Source of the DNA: Devosia sp.
GTDB lineage: Bacteria > Pseudomonadota > Alphaproteobacteria > Rhizobiales > Devosiaceae
DNA: 64,000 bases
Assembly: GCF_017307495.1 (NCBI RefSeq)
Contig: NZ_JAFKHE010000031.1
Location: forward strand, 21,397 to 85,396
Reading direction: 5' to 3'
Part shown: positions 11,211 through 19,924 of the stretch, piece after piece
Position numbering within the stretch: the first letter of the stretch is position 1
Layout: each line of letters opens with the position of its first letter
Position numbers and translations under genes: made by a program
The notes under the pieces: generated by a model
Databases searched by the model: none
The model's input: the letters and a program-made list of their open reading frames with translations, nothing else
Told to the model about the DNA's origin: nothing

Positions 11211-12518
11211 CTAGCCCCTGAGCGGCGACCAGCTCGGATCCGACGCGAAGCTCTCGGTCTTGATGTTCTGCTCGTTGCGGCCCCAGATATCGACGGTCCA
11301 CAGTCCCGGACCGGCATCGCCGCCCGGATCGCGCGAGAAGGCGATGACGCGGCCATTGGGGGCCCAGGTCGGCCCCTCCTGCACCTGGCCGGACGAGGAG
11401 AGGATGCGCTCGCCCGAGCCGTCGGGCTTCATCACGCCGATGTGGAACTGCCCGCCGGACTGGCGGGTGTAGGCGATCAGGTCGCCGGTGGGCGCCCATA
11501 CGGGGGTCGAGTACAGGCCCTCGCCATACGAGATGCGCTGCGCGTTACCGCCGCCGGCGCCCATGATGTAGATTTGCGGGTTACCGCCGCGATCGCTTTC
11601 GAACACGATGCGCGAACCGTCGGGCGAGTAGCAGGGCGAGGTGTCGATGGCCGCGCCGCTGGTCAGCTGGGTCGGCTGGCCACCATTGGCGGCAGCCGAA
11701 TAGATGTTGGTGGTGCCGCCGTTGGACACCGAGAAGACCACGGTGCCGCCATCGGGCGAGAACTGCGGCGCGAACGACATGGGCGCGCCGTTGATCAGTT
11801 TCCTCGATGCGCCGCCGAGTCCGGCGAAATAGACCTGCGGCGTGCCATCGTCATACGAGGTGAACACCAGGCTGTCGCCGCGCGGCGAGATCTTGGGCCC
11901 CAGCGTCAGCGACTTGCCCGAGGTCAGGTACTGCACGTTGGCGCCGTCCTGGTCCATGATGGCGAGGCGCTTCACGCGGTTGGCCTTGGGGCCGGACTCA
12001 GCGACATAGACGATGCGGGTATCGAAATACCCCGTGCCGCCCGACAGCGAGGCATAGATGGCGTCCGACACGATATGCGCGATGCGGCGGTAGTTCTGCG
12101 CATCGGTGCGGTAGGACTTGCCGACCACCTGCGCCGAGGCCTGCGTATCCCACACGCGCACCTGCGAGGAGACTTCGGCACCCCGATCCACCGAGCCCAT
12201 CACCAGGGCATCGACGGTCGCCGCGCGCCAGGCGGCGAAATCGGGCTCGTTCTGCACGTCGCCGACGCGGATCGGCAGCGTCGCCGGATCGAGCGGCACG
12301 AACAGGCCGGAGCGGCGCAGATTGGCGCGCACGATCTCGGCGATCTCGGCGCCGAAGGCGGGATCGGACGAAGCGAAATCCGGAATGGCGATCGGCAGCG
12401 GCGTGAAATTGCCGCCCGTGACGACGATTTCGACCAGCGCCTGCGACGGCGTGGCAAGGGCGAATGCACCGCCGGCAAGTCCGAGCTTCAGCGCATTGCG
12501 CCGGGTGATCAGGGGCAT
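11211..12518 (-). CDS. tolB: Tol-Pal translocation protein TolB
   Basis: A 435-residue periplasmic protein: an N-terminal TolB domain (about 25-160) and a six-bladed beta propeller built of repeats of the SPDG type (for example FSPDGGTVVFSVS, YSPDGSRIVFESD). The propeller binds Pal. I start it at the ATG at 12518, which has GGAG at good spacing; ten extra codons are open upstream. The leader MPLITRRNALKLGLAGG carries a twin-arginine-like motif instead of an ordinary Sec n-region. It lies between tolA and the repeat preceding pal. Confidence 0.95.
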   Translation of the reverse strand: MPLITRRNALKLGLAGGAFALATPSQALVEIVVTGGNFTPLPIAIPDFASSDPAFGAEIAEIVRANLRRSGLFVPLDPATLPIRVGDVQNEPDFAAWRAATVDALVMGSVDRGAEVSSQVRVWDTQASAQVVGKSYRTDAQNYRRIAHIVSDAIYASLSGGTGYFDTRIVYVAESGPKANRVKRLAIMDQDGANVQYLTSGKSLTLGPKISPRGDSLVFTSYDDGTPQVYFAGLGGASRKLINGAPMSFAPQFSPDGGTVVFSVSNGGTTNIYSAAANGGQPTQLTSGAAIDTSPCYSPDGSRIVFESDRGGNPQIYIMGAGGGNAQRISYGEGLYSTPVWAPTGDLIAYTRQSGGQFHIGVMKPDGSGERILSSSGQVQEGPTWAPNGRVIAFSRDPGGDAGPGLWTVDIWGRNEQNIKTESFASDPSWSPLRG

Positions 12519-12556
12519 GTTACGTCTCCAGTCTTTGCGTTGGCGCACGAGGTATT

Positions 12557-13675
12557 TCAGTACTCACGCGCGGCGAATTGGGCTCTCACGTCCTGGCCGG
12601 CCGCCATCGTGAACGGACCGCACCGCTGCAGCGCACGGGACACGGCCCGCGCATAGGCGTCTTCGATCTGGTTGGTCGGCGAACTCAGCATCTGCGGTCG
12701 CCCCGCCACCATGCCATCGGCACCGATCGTGAATGTGAACTCGGCGCGCGCATCAGCATCCTCGGCACCGGCCGGCAGAGTAATGCACGAACGGAGCTGG
12801 GCAACCAGCGCGCCGATCTCGGACTGGCTGAGCGTTGCCGCGCGGCCGGTTTCCTTGCCCAGGGTCGGCTGGCCGCCCTGCCCGGTGGTCGCGCCACGCG
12901 AGTCCTCGTTGTTGATGATGTTGGCGACCTCGTCGGCGGTCTTCTTGGCGTCGGCGGCCTTGGCCTGCTCGATGCGCTTCTGCTCCTCGGCGGCCTTCTT
13001 CTTTTCGTCGTCGGCCTTCTTCTTGGCGTCCTCGGCGGCCTTCTTCTTTGCCGCCTCGGCCTGCGCCTTCTCGTCGGCCTGCTGCTTCTTCAGCGCATCC
13101 TGCTGCTTCTTGTAGTCGGCGCGCTTCTGGTCGAGCGCAGCCGTCCGCAGGTTCGGCTTGGGTGCCGCATCCGCGGGATCGGGCGTCGGCTCTGGGGTGG
13201 CGACGGGCGCCGGATCGGGCTGCAGCGCAGGCTCGGGCACCGGCGTCGGCGTCGGCTCGGGCTGCGGTTCGGGCTGGGCGGCAGGAGGCGTGTCGGGGGT
13301 CGGCGCGACGGCCTCGGGCTGCGGCTGCGGCGAGGGCTCGGGCGCCGCATCCGGCGCTGGCGCCGTGTTCTCGGTGGGCGCCGGCGTCACCTTGGCGTTG
13401 TCGGCCGGCGTCGGCTGGTCCTCGGTGGTGTTGCCGGTCGGCTGCGCGATCTCGGCGGGCTTGGTATCCTCGACCACCGACGGCGTCTCGGTCTCGACGA
13501 TCGTGCTGTCCAGCGAGCCCATGCGGATGTTGGTGAACTCGGACACCGGCACGAGGTCCACGGCGATGGATTCGACGGGAGTCGCATCGATCGGCCGGCC
13601 CATGCCGATGCCCACGATCGCCAGGACGATCAGTGCGGCATGTGCAGTGACGGAAACCGTGAACCCCGTGCGCAT
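12557..13675 (-). CDS. tolA: Tol-Pal inner-membrane protein TolA
   Basis: A 372-residue protein with one N-terminal membrane anchor (about 7-26), a long Pro/Glu-rich stretch (about 70-170), a Lys/Ala/Glu helical domain (about 175-250, repeated KKKAAEDAKKK-like units) and a C-terminal globular domain with the expected disulphide cysteines. It spans the periplasm to connect TolQR with TolB-Pal. The low-complexity middle is normal for alphaproteobacterial TolA. It follows tolR with a 4-base gap. Confidence 0.93.
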   Translation of the reverse strand: MRTGFTVSVTAHAALIVLAIVGIGMGRPIDATPVESIAVDLVPVSEFTNIRMGSLDSTIVETETPSVVEDTKPAEIAQPTGNTTEDQPTPADNAKVTPAPTENTAPAPDAAPEPSPQPQPEAVAPTPDTPPAAQPEPQPEPTPTPVPEPALQPDPAPVATPEPTPDPADAAPKPNLRTAALDQKRADYKKQQDALKKQQADEKAQAEAAKKKAAEDAKKKADDEKKKAAEEQKRIEQAKAADAKKTADEVANIINNEDSRGATTGQGGQPTLGKETGRAATLSQSEIGALVAQLRSCITLPAGAEDADARAEFTFTIGADGMVAGRPQMLSSPTNQIEDAYARAVSRALQRCGPFTMAAGQDVRAQFAAREY

Positions 13676-13679
13676 CAGC

Positions 13680-14141
13680 TCACTGGTCCTGCTGCGCCTG
13701 TTCCGTGATGAGGCCGATCTTGGAATAGCCGGCGCCCGACAGCGCCCCCATGACCTGCATCACCGAGCCGTAGTTGGCGGCAAGATCGCCACGCACATAG
13801 ATGCGGTCCTCGGTGCCGTTGGTCGCCTGCGCCGCCACCTGGGTCACGAGGTCGGCGATCGCCACCGGCTGGTCGCCGAGGAAGATTCCGCCATCGTTGG
13901 TCACCGAAATGGTGATCGGTTTCTGCTCGGTATTGAGCTGCTTGGCCTGCGTCTTGGGCAGGTCGATAGGCACGCCCACCGTCATCAGCGGCGCCGCCAC
14001 CATGAAGATGATGAGCAGCACCAGCATCACGTCGACCATCGGGGTGACGTTGATCTCGCTCATCGGCTTGCTGCCGCCGCCGCGCCGGCGTCCGCGCCGG
14101 CGTCCGCCGCCTCCGCCGCCGCTCGAAACAGCCATGGCCAT
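13680..14141 (-). CDS. tolR: Proton-channel component TolR (ExbD family)
   Basis: A 153-residue protein with a basic Gly/Arg N-terminus, one transmembrane helix (about 35-53) preceded by INVTPMVDVMLVLLIIFMV, which holds the conserved Asp that carries protons, and a periplasmic domain. Its ATG overlaps the tolQ stop codon by one base (TGATG), so the two are translationally coupled. Confidence 0.95.
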   Translation of the reverse strand: MAMAVSSGGGGGGRRRGRRRGGGSKPMSEINVTPMVDVMLVLLIIFMVAAPLMTVGVPIDLPKTQAKQLNTEQKPITISVTNDGGIFLGDQPVAIADLVTQVAAQATNGTEDRIYVRGDLAANYGSVMQVMGALSGAGYSKIGLITEQAQQDQ

Positions 14142-14854
14142 CAGCGGGCACCCCGCGCTTCGAGCTGGCGGGACAGGATGGTCGAGAACTCGTCGGCAAA
14201 GCCCTCGAGCCGGCCGATCAGCTTGTTCGCGTCACCGCTCAGCTTGTTGTAGGCGATAACGGCGGGAATGGCCGCCAGCAGGCCCAGCGCGGTCGCGAAC
14301 AACGCTTCGGCGATCGGCCCCGCCACGACAGACAGGTTCGTGCTCGATGCGGCCGAAATGGCCGTGAATGCGTTCATGATGCCCCATACCGTGCCAAAAA
14401 GGCCAATGAAGGGCGAGGCCGAGCCCACCGTGGCAAGGAAGCCCAGGCGCTTCTCCAGCGTCTCGCTCTCGCGGGCGATGGCCACATCCAGCACCTTGTC
14501 GAGGCGCCCCTGCACGCCGACGAACGAGGACGCATTCTGCTCGTGGCTGCGCTTCCACTCCTTCATGGCGGCGACGAACACCGCGCCGAGGCCCGGCGAA
14601 GGCCGCTCGCTCATCTGCTGGTAGAGCTCCTCGAGCGACTGGCCCGACCAGAACACGCGCTCGAACTTGTTCATCTCGCCCTTGACCCGGCCGTACAGCA
14701 TGGTCTTGTCGACAATGATCGCCCAGCACCAGACGGAGGCGGCCAGCAGGCCGACCATCACGGTCTTGACGACGAGGTCCGCCTGCCAGAACAGCGCCCA
14801 GATCGAGAGGTCGGCATGCGGAGCGACCGTGCCGACGGCATCCATGGCTTCCAT
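14141..14854 (-). CDS. tolQ: Proton-channel component TolQ (ExbB family)
   Basis: A 237-residue inner-membrane protein with three transmembrane helices (about 20-40, 140-165 and 175-200; the pore segment contains GLFGTVWGIMNAF and ALFATALGLLAAIPAV). With TolR it converts proton-motive force into TolA motion during constriction. The ATG at 14854 is preferred because GAGAAGGAC lies just upstream; the open frame extends 24 codons further without a better start. It is the first gene of the tol operon. Confidence 0.95.
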   Translation of the reverse strand: MEAMDAVGTVAPHADLSIWALFWQADLVVKTVMVGLLAASVWCWAIIVDKTMLYGRVKGEMNKFERVFWSGQSLEELYQQMSERPSPGLGAVFVAAMKEWKRSHEQNASSFVGVQGRLDKVLDVAIARESETLEKRLGFLATVGSASPFIGLFGTVWGIMNAFTAISAASSTNLSVVAGPIAEALFATALGLLAAIPAVIAYNKLSGDANKLIGRLEGFADEFSTILSRQLEARGAR

Positions 14855-15146
14855 GTAAGGGTCCTTCTCAGTCCGGCCCCGACGACCGAAACCTGATCGT
14901 CGGTCGATGCGGTCCAAATTTGTCAAATTTAAGAGAAAAGCCCGGAATCCCGGACCTTTGGCAGCACTGGGGATGCCCTGCCTTACTTATGGTCAAGCAA
15001 GCGTTAACAAAGCGATTCCGCGCCTGCACGGGAACGCGACGGATCGGCGCAAAGCAACTTCGGCCTTCCTGCAGCGTTTCCAGTCAACCGCGGAGTCCGG
15101 GGGCTCGCCGTGGTTGGACTTCGCAACCATCCGAGGAGATCCCCCA

Positions 15147-15584
15147 ATGCAAAACGCAATGACCCGCACCCTGCTCGCAGCGACGGCCGTCCTGGCTTTC
15201 TCGGCCATGCCGGCCCTGGCCGAAACCCTGAAATTCTCGGCCGACCTCAAGGGCGCCTCGGAGGTGCCGCCGACGGATTCGGCGGGCACCGGCAAGCTCG
15301 AGGCGACGCTCGACACCGACTCCAAGGTGTTCACGTGGACGGTGACCTATGAGGGTCTCAGCGGCGATGCTATCGGCGCGCACTTCCATGCCGGCGCCAA
15401 GGGTGCAGCGGGTGACGTGGTCGTGCCCATCCCTGACCCGCTGGCCAGCCCGATCAATGGCAATGCCAAGCTCACCGACGACCAGATCACCCAGCTCAAG
15501 GGTGGCGGCTGGTACCTCAACATCCACACCGCCAAGTTCCCTGACGGCGAAATCCGCGGCCAGGTGATGGCAGCTGCGATGTAG
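15147..15584 (+). CDS. Secreted CHRD-domain protein
   Basis: A 145-residue product: Sec signal with likely cleavage after residue 25 (PALA), then a single CHRD domain (about 27-140). Family landmarks are ASEVPPT, GAHFHAG and a C-terminal WYLNIHTAKFPDGEIRGQV. CHRD domains in bacteria are periplasmic or secreted and of unclear biochemical role. GAGGAG lies before the ATG at 15147. The roughly 290 bases upstream form the divergent promoter region shared with tolQ. Confidence 0.85.
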   Translation: MQNAMTRTLLAATAVLAFSAMPALAETLKFSADLKGASEVPPTDSAGTGKLEATLDTDSKVFTWTVTYEGLSGDAIGAHFHAGAKGAAGDVVVPIPDPLASPINGNAKLTDDQITQLKGGGWYLNIHTAKFPDGEIRGQVMAAAM

Positions 15585-15613
15585 CCCGACCGGGGCCGTC
15601 CGCGGCCCCCGCC

Positions 15614-16006
15614 CTACTTGCTGAAGGCGGCGACGAGGTCGCGCGGCATGCGCGCCACGCCGCCGCTGGTCTTGATGGCGACCACCTGCACTTCGGCCCG
15701 GGTGATCTCCACCCCGTCGCGCGCGATCGACTGCAAGAGGTTGAGCCGCGCCGGCGTCATCGAGGCGACCTGGGTGGTGACGTCGAGCAGGTCGTCGATA
15801 TGGGCGGCTGCCTTGAAGTCGATGCTCATCGAGCGGACCGCGAAGGCGACCCCGTCCTTCACCAGTTCGGAATGGTGCACGCCGCGCTCGCGCAGGAACT
15901 CGGTGCGCCCCCGCTCGAAGAAGTGGAGGTAGGCGGCGTGGTAGACGTTACCAGAAAAGTCGGTGTCTTCGTAGTAGACGCGGACGCTGAGATGGCTGGT
16001 GCTCAC
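15614..16006 (-). CDS. ybgC: Tol-Pal system acyl-CoA thioesterase YbgC
   Basis: A 130-residue hot-dog thioesterase of the 4-hydroxybenzoyl-CoA type. The signature VRVYYEDTDFSGNVYHAAYL is at the N-terminus, with D16 matching the catalytic aspartate of E. coli YbgC. It acts on acyl-CoA or acyl-ACP in phospholipid turnover and is regularly linked to tol-pal. The GTG start overlaps the ruvB stop codon by four bases (GTGA). It is transcribed behind ruvB. Confidence 0.92.
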   Translation of the reverse strand: MSTSHLSVRVYYEDTDFSGNVYHAAYLHFFERGRTEFLRERGVHHSELVKDGVAFAVRSMSIDFKAAAHIDDLLDVTTQVASMTPARLNLLQSIARDGVEITRAEVQVVAIKTSGGVARMPRDLVAAFSK

Positions 16007-17046
16007 TCGCTCTCCGGCTCCTCGAACAGGCTTCCCTGCATCCCGACGAAGCCCTGCGGCGTCGGGAGCCCCAGGTGCTGGAAGGCGAGCGCGGTGAGCA
16101 TGCGGCCGCGCGGGGTGCGCTGGATGAAGCCCTGCTGGATCAGGTAGGGCTCGACGATCTCCTCGAGCGCGTCGCGCGGCTCGGAAAGTGCCGCCGCGAT
16201 CGTCTCGATGCCGACCGGCCCGCCGCCGTAGAAATCGGCGATGACCCGAAGGTAGCGCCGATCGAGCTGGTCGAGCCCGCGCGCGTCGACATCGAGGCGA
16301 AGCAGCGCCTTGTCGGCGATCGAGCGCGTGATCTCCCTGGCGCCATCGACCAGCGCGAAGTCGGTGACACGGCGCAGCAGCCGCCCGGCAATGCGCGGCG
16401 TGCCGCGCGACCGGCGCGCCACTTCCATCGCGCCATCGGGCGCCATCGGCGTGCCGAGCAGGCGCGCGCCGCGCTCGACGATCTTCACCAGTTCTTCCGG
16501 CGTGTAGAAGTTGAGCCGGATGGGAATGCCGAAGCGATCGCGCAGCGGCGTCGTCAGGAGGCCCGCGCGGGTGGTGGCGCCGATCAGGGTGAATTTGGCG
16601 AGATCGATCCGCACCGAGCGCGCCGCCGGTCCTTCCCCGATGATCAGGTCGAGCTGGTAGTCCTCCATCGCCGGATAGAGCACCTCCTCGATCGCCGGAT
16701 TGAGCCGGTGGATCTCGTCGATGAACAGCACGTCGCGTTCTTCGAGGTTTGTGAGCAAGGCAGCAAGGTCACCCGCCTTGGCGATCACCGGGCCGGAGGT
16801 AGCCCTGAAACCAACCCCGAGCTCGCGCGCCACGATCTGCGCCAGCGTCGTCTTGCCCAGTCCCGGCGGACCGACGAACAGCACATGGTCGAGCGCCGTG
16901 CCCCGGTGCTTGGCCGCCTTGATGAATACCTCGAGATTGGCGCGCGCTTCGGCCTGGCCGATGAACTCTGAAAAGCCCGAGGGACGCAGCGAGACATCCA
17001 GCGGATCGTCGCGCCCGGCAGTGGCGGAGGTGAGGTCAGCGTTCAC
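16003..17046 (-). CDS. ruvB: Holliday junction branch-migration ATPase RuvB
   Basis: A 347-residue AAA+ motor that drives branch migration with RuvA. Walker A GPPGLGKTT begins at residue 59 and Walker B FIDEIHR follows; the C-terminal winged helix is intact. The start is a GTG at 17046 that overlaps the upstream vapC stop by four bases (GTGA). This is unusual, since ruvB normally follows ruvA directly. Confidence 0.97.
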   Translation of the reverse strand: MNADLTSATAGRDDPLDVSLRPSGFSEFIGQAEARANLEVFIKAAKHRGTALDHVLFVGPPGLGKTTLAQIVARELGVGFRATSGPVIAKAGDLAALLTNLEERDVLFIDEIHRLNPAIEEVLYPAMEDYQLDLIIGEGPAARSVRIDLAKFTLIGATTRAGLLTTPLRDRFGIPIRLNFYTPEELVKIVERGARLLGTPMAPDGAMEVARRSRGTPRIAGRLLRRVTDFALVDGAREITRSIADKALLRLDVDARGLDQLDRRYLRVIADFYGGGPVGIETIAAALSEPRDALEEIVEPYLIQQGFIQRTPRGRMLTALAFQHLGLPTPQGFVGMQGSLFEEPESE

Positions 17047-17438
17047 TTGAGCAGTTCCATGCCTGGGACGAATTTGGCGGCGTTGACGTCGAACGTCGCC
17101 GTTCGCGGCGCCCCTGTCTCTTCGCCGGCGCGGGCAATCAACAAATCAGCGAAATCGATCTTTGAACGCGTGTAGTTCGCCACCGCCCACTCGACCCGAT
17201 CACGATGTTCGACCACGAAATCATCGGAGTCCAGCAGCCACTGTGCCGCCTTTTGAAGCTGTTCATATCCGTACCCGTAGTGGCGATTGAGGACCCAGAC
17301 CAGCTCAACGAGGACGACGATAGAAACGAAAGCCGGATCCGCAGCGGAACGTTGAGAAAAGAACGCCTCCGCCTTTTCCCGCTGCGGCTCCCCCGCCACC
17401 AGCAGTCGCACGAGAACATTGGTGTCGACGCCGATCAT
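17043..17438 (-). CDS. PIN-domain ribonuclease toxin, VapC type
   Basis: A 131-residue PIN-domain protein. The N-terminus MIGVDTNVLVRLL supplies the first catalytic aspartate (D5); later acidic residues in the VWVLNRHYGY and SKIDFADLLIA segments match the remaining PIN positions. VapC toxins cleave tRNA or rRNA and are held in check by the partner antitoxin. It overlaps the antitoxin by four bases upstream and the ruvB start by four bases downstream, so it is embedded in the ruv operon. Confidence 0.88.
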   Translation of the reverse strand: MIGVDTNVLVRLLVAGEPQREKAEAFFSQRSAADPAFVSIVVLVELVWVLNRHYGYGYEQLQKAAQWLLDSDDFVVEHRDRVEWAVANYTRSKIDFADLLIARAGEETGAPRTATFDVNAAKFVPGMELLK

Positions 17439-17731
17439 TGCTTCAGCGAGCGCTCGTAGCTTTCGACGATCGCATCACCGATCGCCTCATTCATTTCTTC
17501 GACAGTGGTGTTTCTCACGCCGCTCGGCGGCGGGCCGAGCATCCCGGCCAGGTCAATCGCCCGCAGCTTCCGCGGCTTCACGATGACTTTGCCGTCATCC
17601 ACGATCCATTCCATCAGCGTTCCCTCTTCGAGGCCAAGAAAGTCCCGCACTTCCTTGGGCACGGTGGTCTGACCCTTGCTGGTGACCTTACCCACATATC
17701 TTGTCCGTGCAGATTGCGACTTGCCTGCCAT
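17435..17731 (-). CDS. AbrB/SpoVT-type antitoxin of the VapBC pair
   Basis: A 98-residue protein with an AbrB/MazE swapped-hairpin DNA-binding domain at about residues 12-55 (VGKVTSKGQTTVPKEVRDFL) and a C-terminal tail likely to wrap the toxin. Such antitoxins neutralise VapC and repress their own promoter. It starts 53 bases after the ruvA stop and overlaps the toxin gene by four bases. Confidence 0.85.
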   Translation of the reverse strand: MAGKSQSARTRYVGKVTSKGQTTVPKEVRDFLGLEEGTLMEWIVDDGKVIVKPRKLRAIDLAGMLGPPPSGVRNTTVEEMNEAIGDAIVESYERSLKQ

Positions 17732-17784
17732 TTCATCTCTCCTTACTTGGCCACAATAGTAAGGAGTAAGGCTCAGTGCAAGGA

Positions 17785-18402
17785 TTAGCTGCTCAATTCC
17801 CTGAGTCCGAGCCGGATCAGCTTGTCCGTCGCCAGCCCGTCGCCTTCCTTGCCCACGACGCGCGCCACGGCAGCCGAGGCCTGCGCGCTCGAGTAGCCGA
17901 GGTTCACCAGCGCCGAAACGGCGTCGGCGACGTTGCCCGAAGCCACGCCTTCGCCCAGCGCCGCCTGCAGCCCGAGGGTACCCGCATCCACCGTGCCGCC
18001 GACCGGCGCCTTGCCCTTGAGCTCGGTGACGATGCGGACAGCGAGCTTGGGGCCAACCCCGTTGGCGCGCCCGACCATCGCCTTGTCCTGCAATGCGATG
18101 GCGCTCGCGAGCTCCGACGGGGTGATCGTGGAGAGGATGGAGAGCGCAACCCGCGCGCCCACCCCCTGCACGGTCATCAGCACGTTGAACCAGGCCTTCT
18201 CCGCCTCGGTGAAAAAGCCGTAGAGCCGGATCATGTCCTCGCGGACGATGGTCTCGATGTGCACCACCGCCGCGTGCCCGACCTGCGGAAGGGCCGCCAG
18301 CGTCTTGGACGAACAGAACACCTCGTAGACGACGCCGTTGACGTCGACATGGACGAAATCATCGCCGAAGCCGTCGACCAGGCCCTTGAGCTTGCCGATC
18401 AT
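17785..18402 (-). CDS. ruvA: Holliday junction DNA-binding protein RuvA
   Basis: A 205-residue protein with an OB fold (about 1-62), tandem helix-hairpin-helix motifs (about 70-140, including LMTVQGVGARVALSIL and NGVGPKLAVRI) and the C-terminal RuvB-contacting domain. The ATG at 18402 overlaps the ruvC stop by four bases. The open frame extends upstream into ruvC but the RuvA protein starts at MIGKLKG. Confidence 0.96.
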   Translation of the reverse strand: MIGKLKGLVDGFGDDFVHVDVNGVVYEVFCSSKTLAALPQVGHAAVVHIETIVREDMIRLYGFFTEAEKAWFNVLMTVQGVGARVALSILSTITPSELASAIALQDKAMVGRANGVGPKLAVRIVTELKGKAPVGGTVDAGTLGLQAALGEGVASGNVADAVSALVNLGYSSAQASAAVARVVGKEGDGLATDKLIRLGLRELSS

Positions 18403-18902
18403 GCGATGGCCCGGATCTGACGGATCGCGCGGTGGTGCGCGTGGCACACCGCGATGGCGAGCGCGTCGGCCGCGTCGGCGCCCTTGAAGCTGGCGGTCGG
18501 CAGCAGGATCTTGATCATCATCTGGATCTGGGCCTTCTCGGCATGTCCGGTGCCGACGACGGATTTCTTGATCAGGTTGGCGGCGTATTCGCCCACCGGC
18601 AATCCGCGCAGCGCCGGAGTCATCAGCACGACGCCGCGCGCCTGGCCGAGTTGCAGGGCCGACCGTGCCCCCGCGGAGACGAACGTCTCCTCCACCGCCG
18701 CCTCGTCGGGCTCATGCTCGTCCAGCACGGCCGCGATGCCGCGGTGCAGCTCGACGAGCCGCTCCGACAGCGGGGCATCGGTGGCCGGCGTGATCGTGCC
18801 GCAGGCGACAAAGCCAAGCCGGTTGCCGGTGCTCTCGATGATACCCCAGCCGCACCGCCTGAGGCCCGGATCGATGCCGATGATTCGCACGGTTTCCGCC
18901 AT
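18399..18902 (-). CDS. ruvC: Crossover junction endonuclease RuvC
   Basis: A 167-residue Holliday junction resolvase with an RNase H fold. Acidic active-site positions are visible: D11 in GIDPGLRRCG, the glutamate of AAVEETFVS, and the C-terminal ADAADALAIAVCH motif. It is the first gene of the ruvC-ruvA-(vapB-vapC)-ruvB-ybgC run. Confidence 0.96.
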   Translation of the reverse strand: MAETVRIIGIDPGLRRCGWGIIESTGNRLGFVACGTITPATDAPLSERLVELHRGIAAVLDEHEPDEAAVEETFVSAGARSALQLGQARGVVLMTPALRGLPVGEYAANLIKKSVVGTGHAEKAQIQMMIKILLPTASFKGADAADALAIAVCHAHHRAIRQIRAIA

Positions 18903-19057
18903 GGCTCATGCTTTAGGTCACGCCGGCAAACCTACCAAGCGGATTGTGAACGAAACAGAAACGATCCACCGAATTGCCTTCGATCTCCGACGCCGGATTA
19001 ATCGGCAGGCAAGCATTTTACCCCTATGGCCTACGCATTCGCGTCCTGGGGCTCTGA

Positions 19058-19834
19058 ATGGAGAAGTCTGTGCTGCCACCATCGGAATGGAGTGTCGTCT
19101 GGCGACGCACGATCCTTATCGCCGCTGCCTCGACCGTGGCCTCCTGGCTCGTCTCCAACCTCGTCATGATGTCCCTGCAGCAGGGCATGAATGACGTCGG
19201 CACCATCCTCGCCCTGACCTTGCCGGCGGCACTCGGGGGGCCGGTCCTGCTGTTTCTGCAGGTCCGCTCGGCCCAGTTGCGCGTCGCCAATCGCCGGCTC
19301 GAGACGCTCGCCTCGACGGACTGGCTGACCGACTGCCTCAACCGCCGCGTCTTCACCGCCAGCGTCAGCTCGGCCCTCGACAGCGGCGAGCCGACGGGAA
19401 CGCTGCTCGTCATCGACGCCGACCACTTCAAGACCATCAACGACCGCTTCGGCCACGAGCGCGGCGACGAGGTTCTGCAGATGATTGCCGCCGCCATTCG
19501 CGACAGCATCCGCGACGGCGACCTGGTCGGCCGGCTGGGCGGAGAGGAGTTCGGCGTGTTCCTCAAGGGCGCCGGCTTCGAGGCCGCCGGCCGCATCGCC
19601 GAGCGCATCCGGGCCGCGATCAACGGCCTCTTCGTCACCTCCGAAGGCGTCGTGCAGCGTCTCTCGGTGAGCATCGGCGGCGCCGTCTGCGCCGGCGACG
19701 GCGGCTTCGCCCAGCTGTTCCGGGTCGCCGACCGGCGCCTCTATGCCGCCAAGCACGCCGGGCGCAACCGCGTCGAACTGGGCGGAAGCATTGACGACTC
19801 CGATGTCGCCGCGCTGGTGGCCGCAATCGGCTGA
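19058..19834 (+). CDS. Membrane-anchored diguanylate cyclase (GGDEF), first of a tandem pair
   Basis: A 258-residue protein with two N-terminal membrane helices (about 15-36 and 47-68), a short linker and a GGDEF domain (about 85-250). The active-site signature is GGEEF, and an RxxD inhibitory site (RDGD) lies five residues before it, so product inhibition by c-di-GMP is expected. There is no recognisable periplasmic sensor domain. The next gene has the same architecture and probably arose by tandem duplication. Confidence 0.9.
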   Translation: MEKSVLPPSEWSVVWRRTILIAAASTVASWLVSNLVMMSLQQGMNDVGTILALTLPAALGGPVLLFLQVRSAQLRVANRRLETLASTDWLTDCLNRRVFTASVSSALDSGEPTGTLLVIDADHFKTINDRFGHERGDEVLQMIAAAIRDSIRDGDLVGRLGGEEFGVFLKGAGFEAAGRIAERIRAAINGLFVTSEGVVQRLSVSIGGAVCAGDGGFAQLFRVADRRLYAAKHAGRNRVELGGSIDDSDVAALVAAIG

Positions 19835-19924
19835 ACCGATGGCTAAAATCCCACCGACCGGCTTGAGCTGATTTCAACCCGGCCGGCCTAGCTTCGCTTC
19901 GCTTGCAGACGGCGGAGCGACGCG

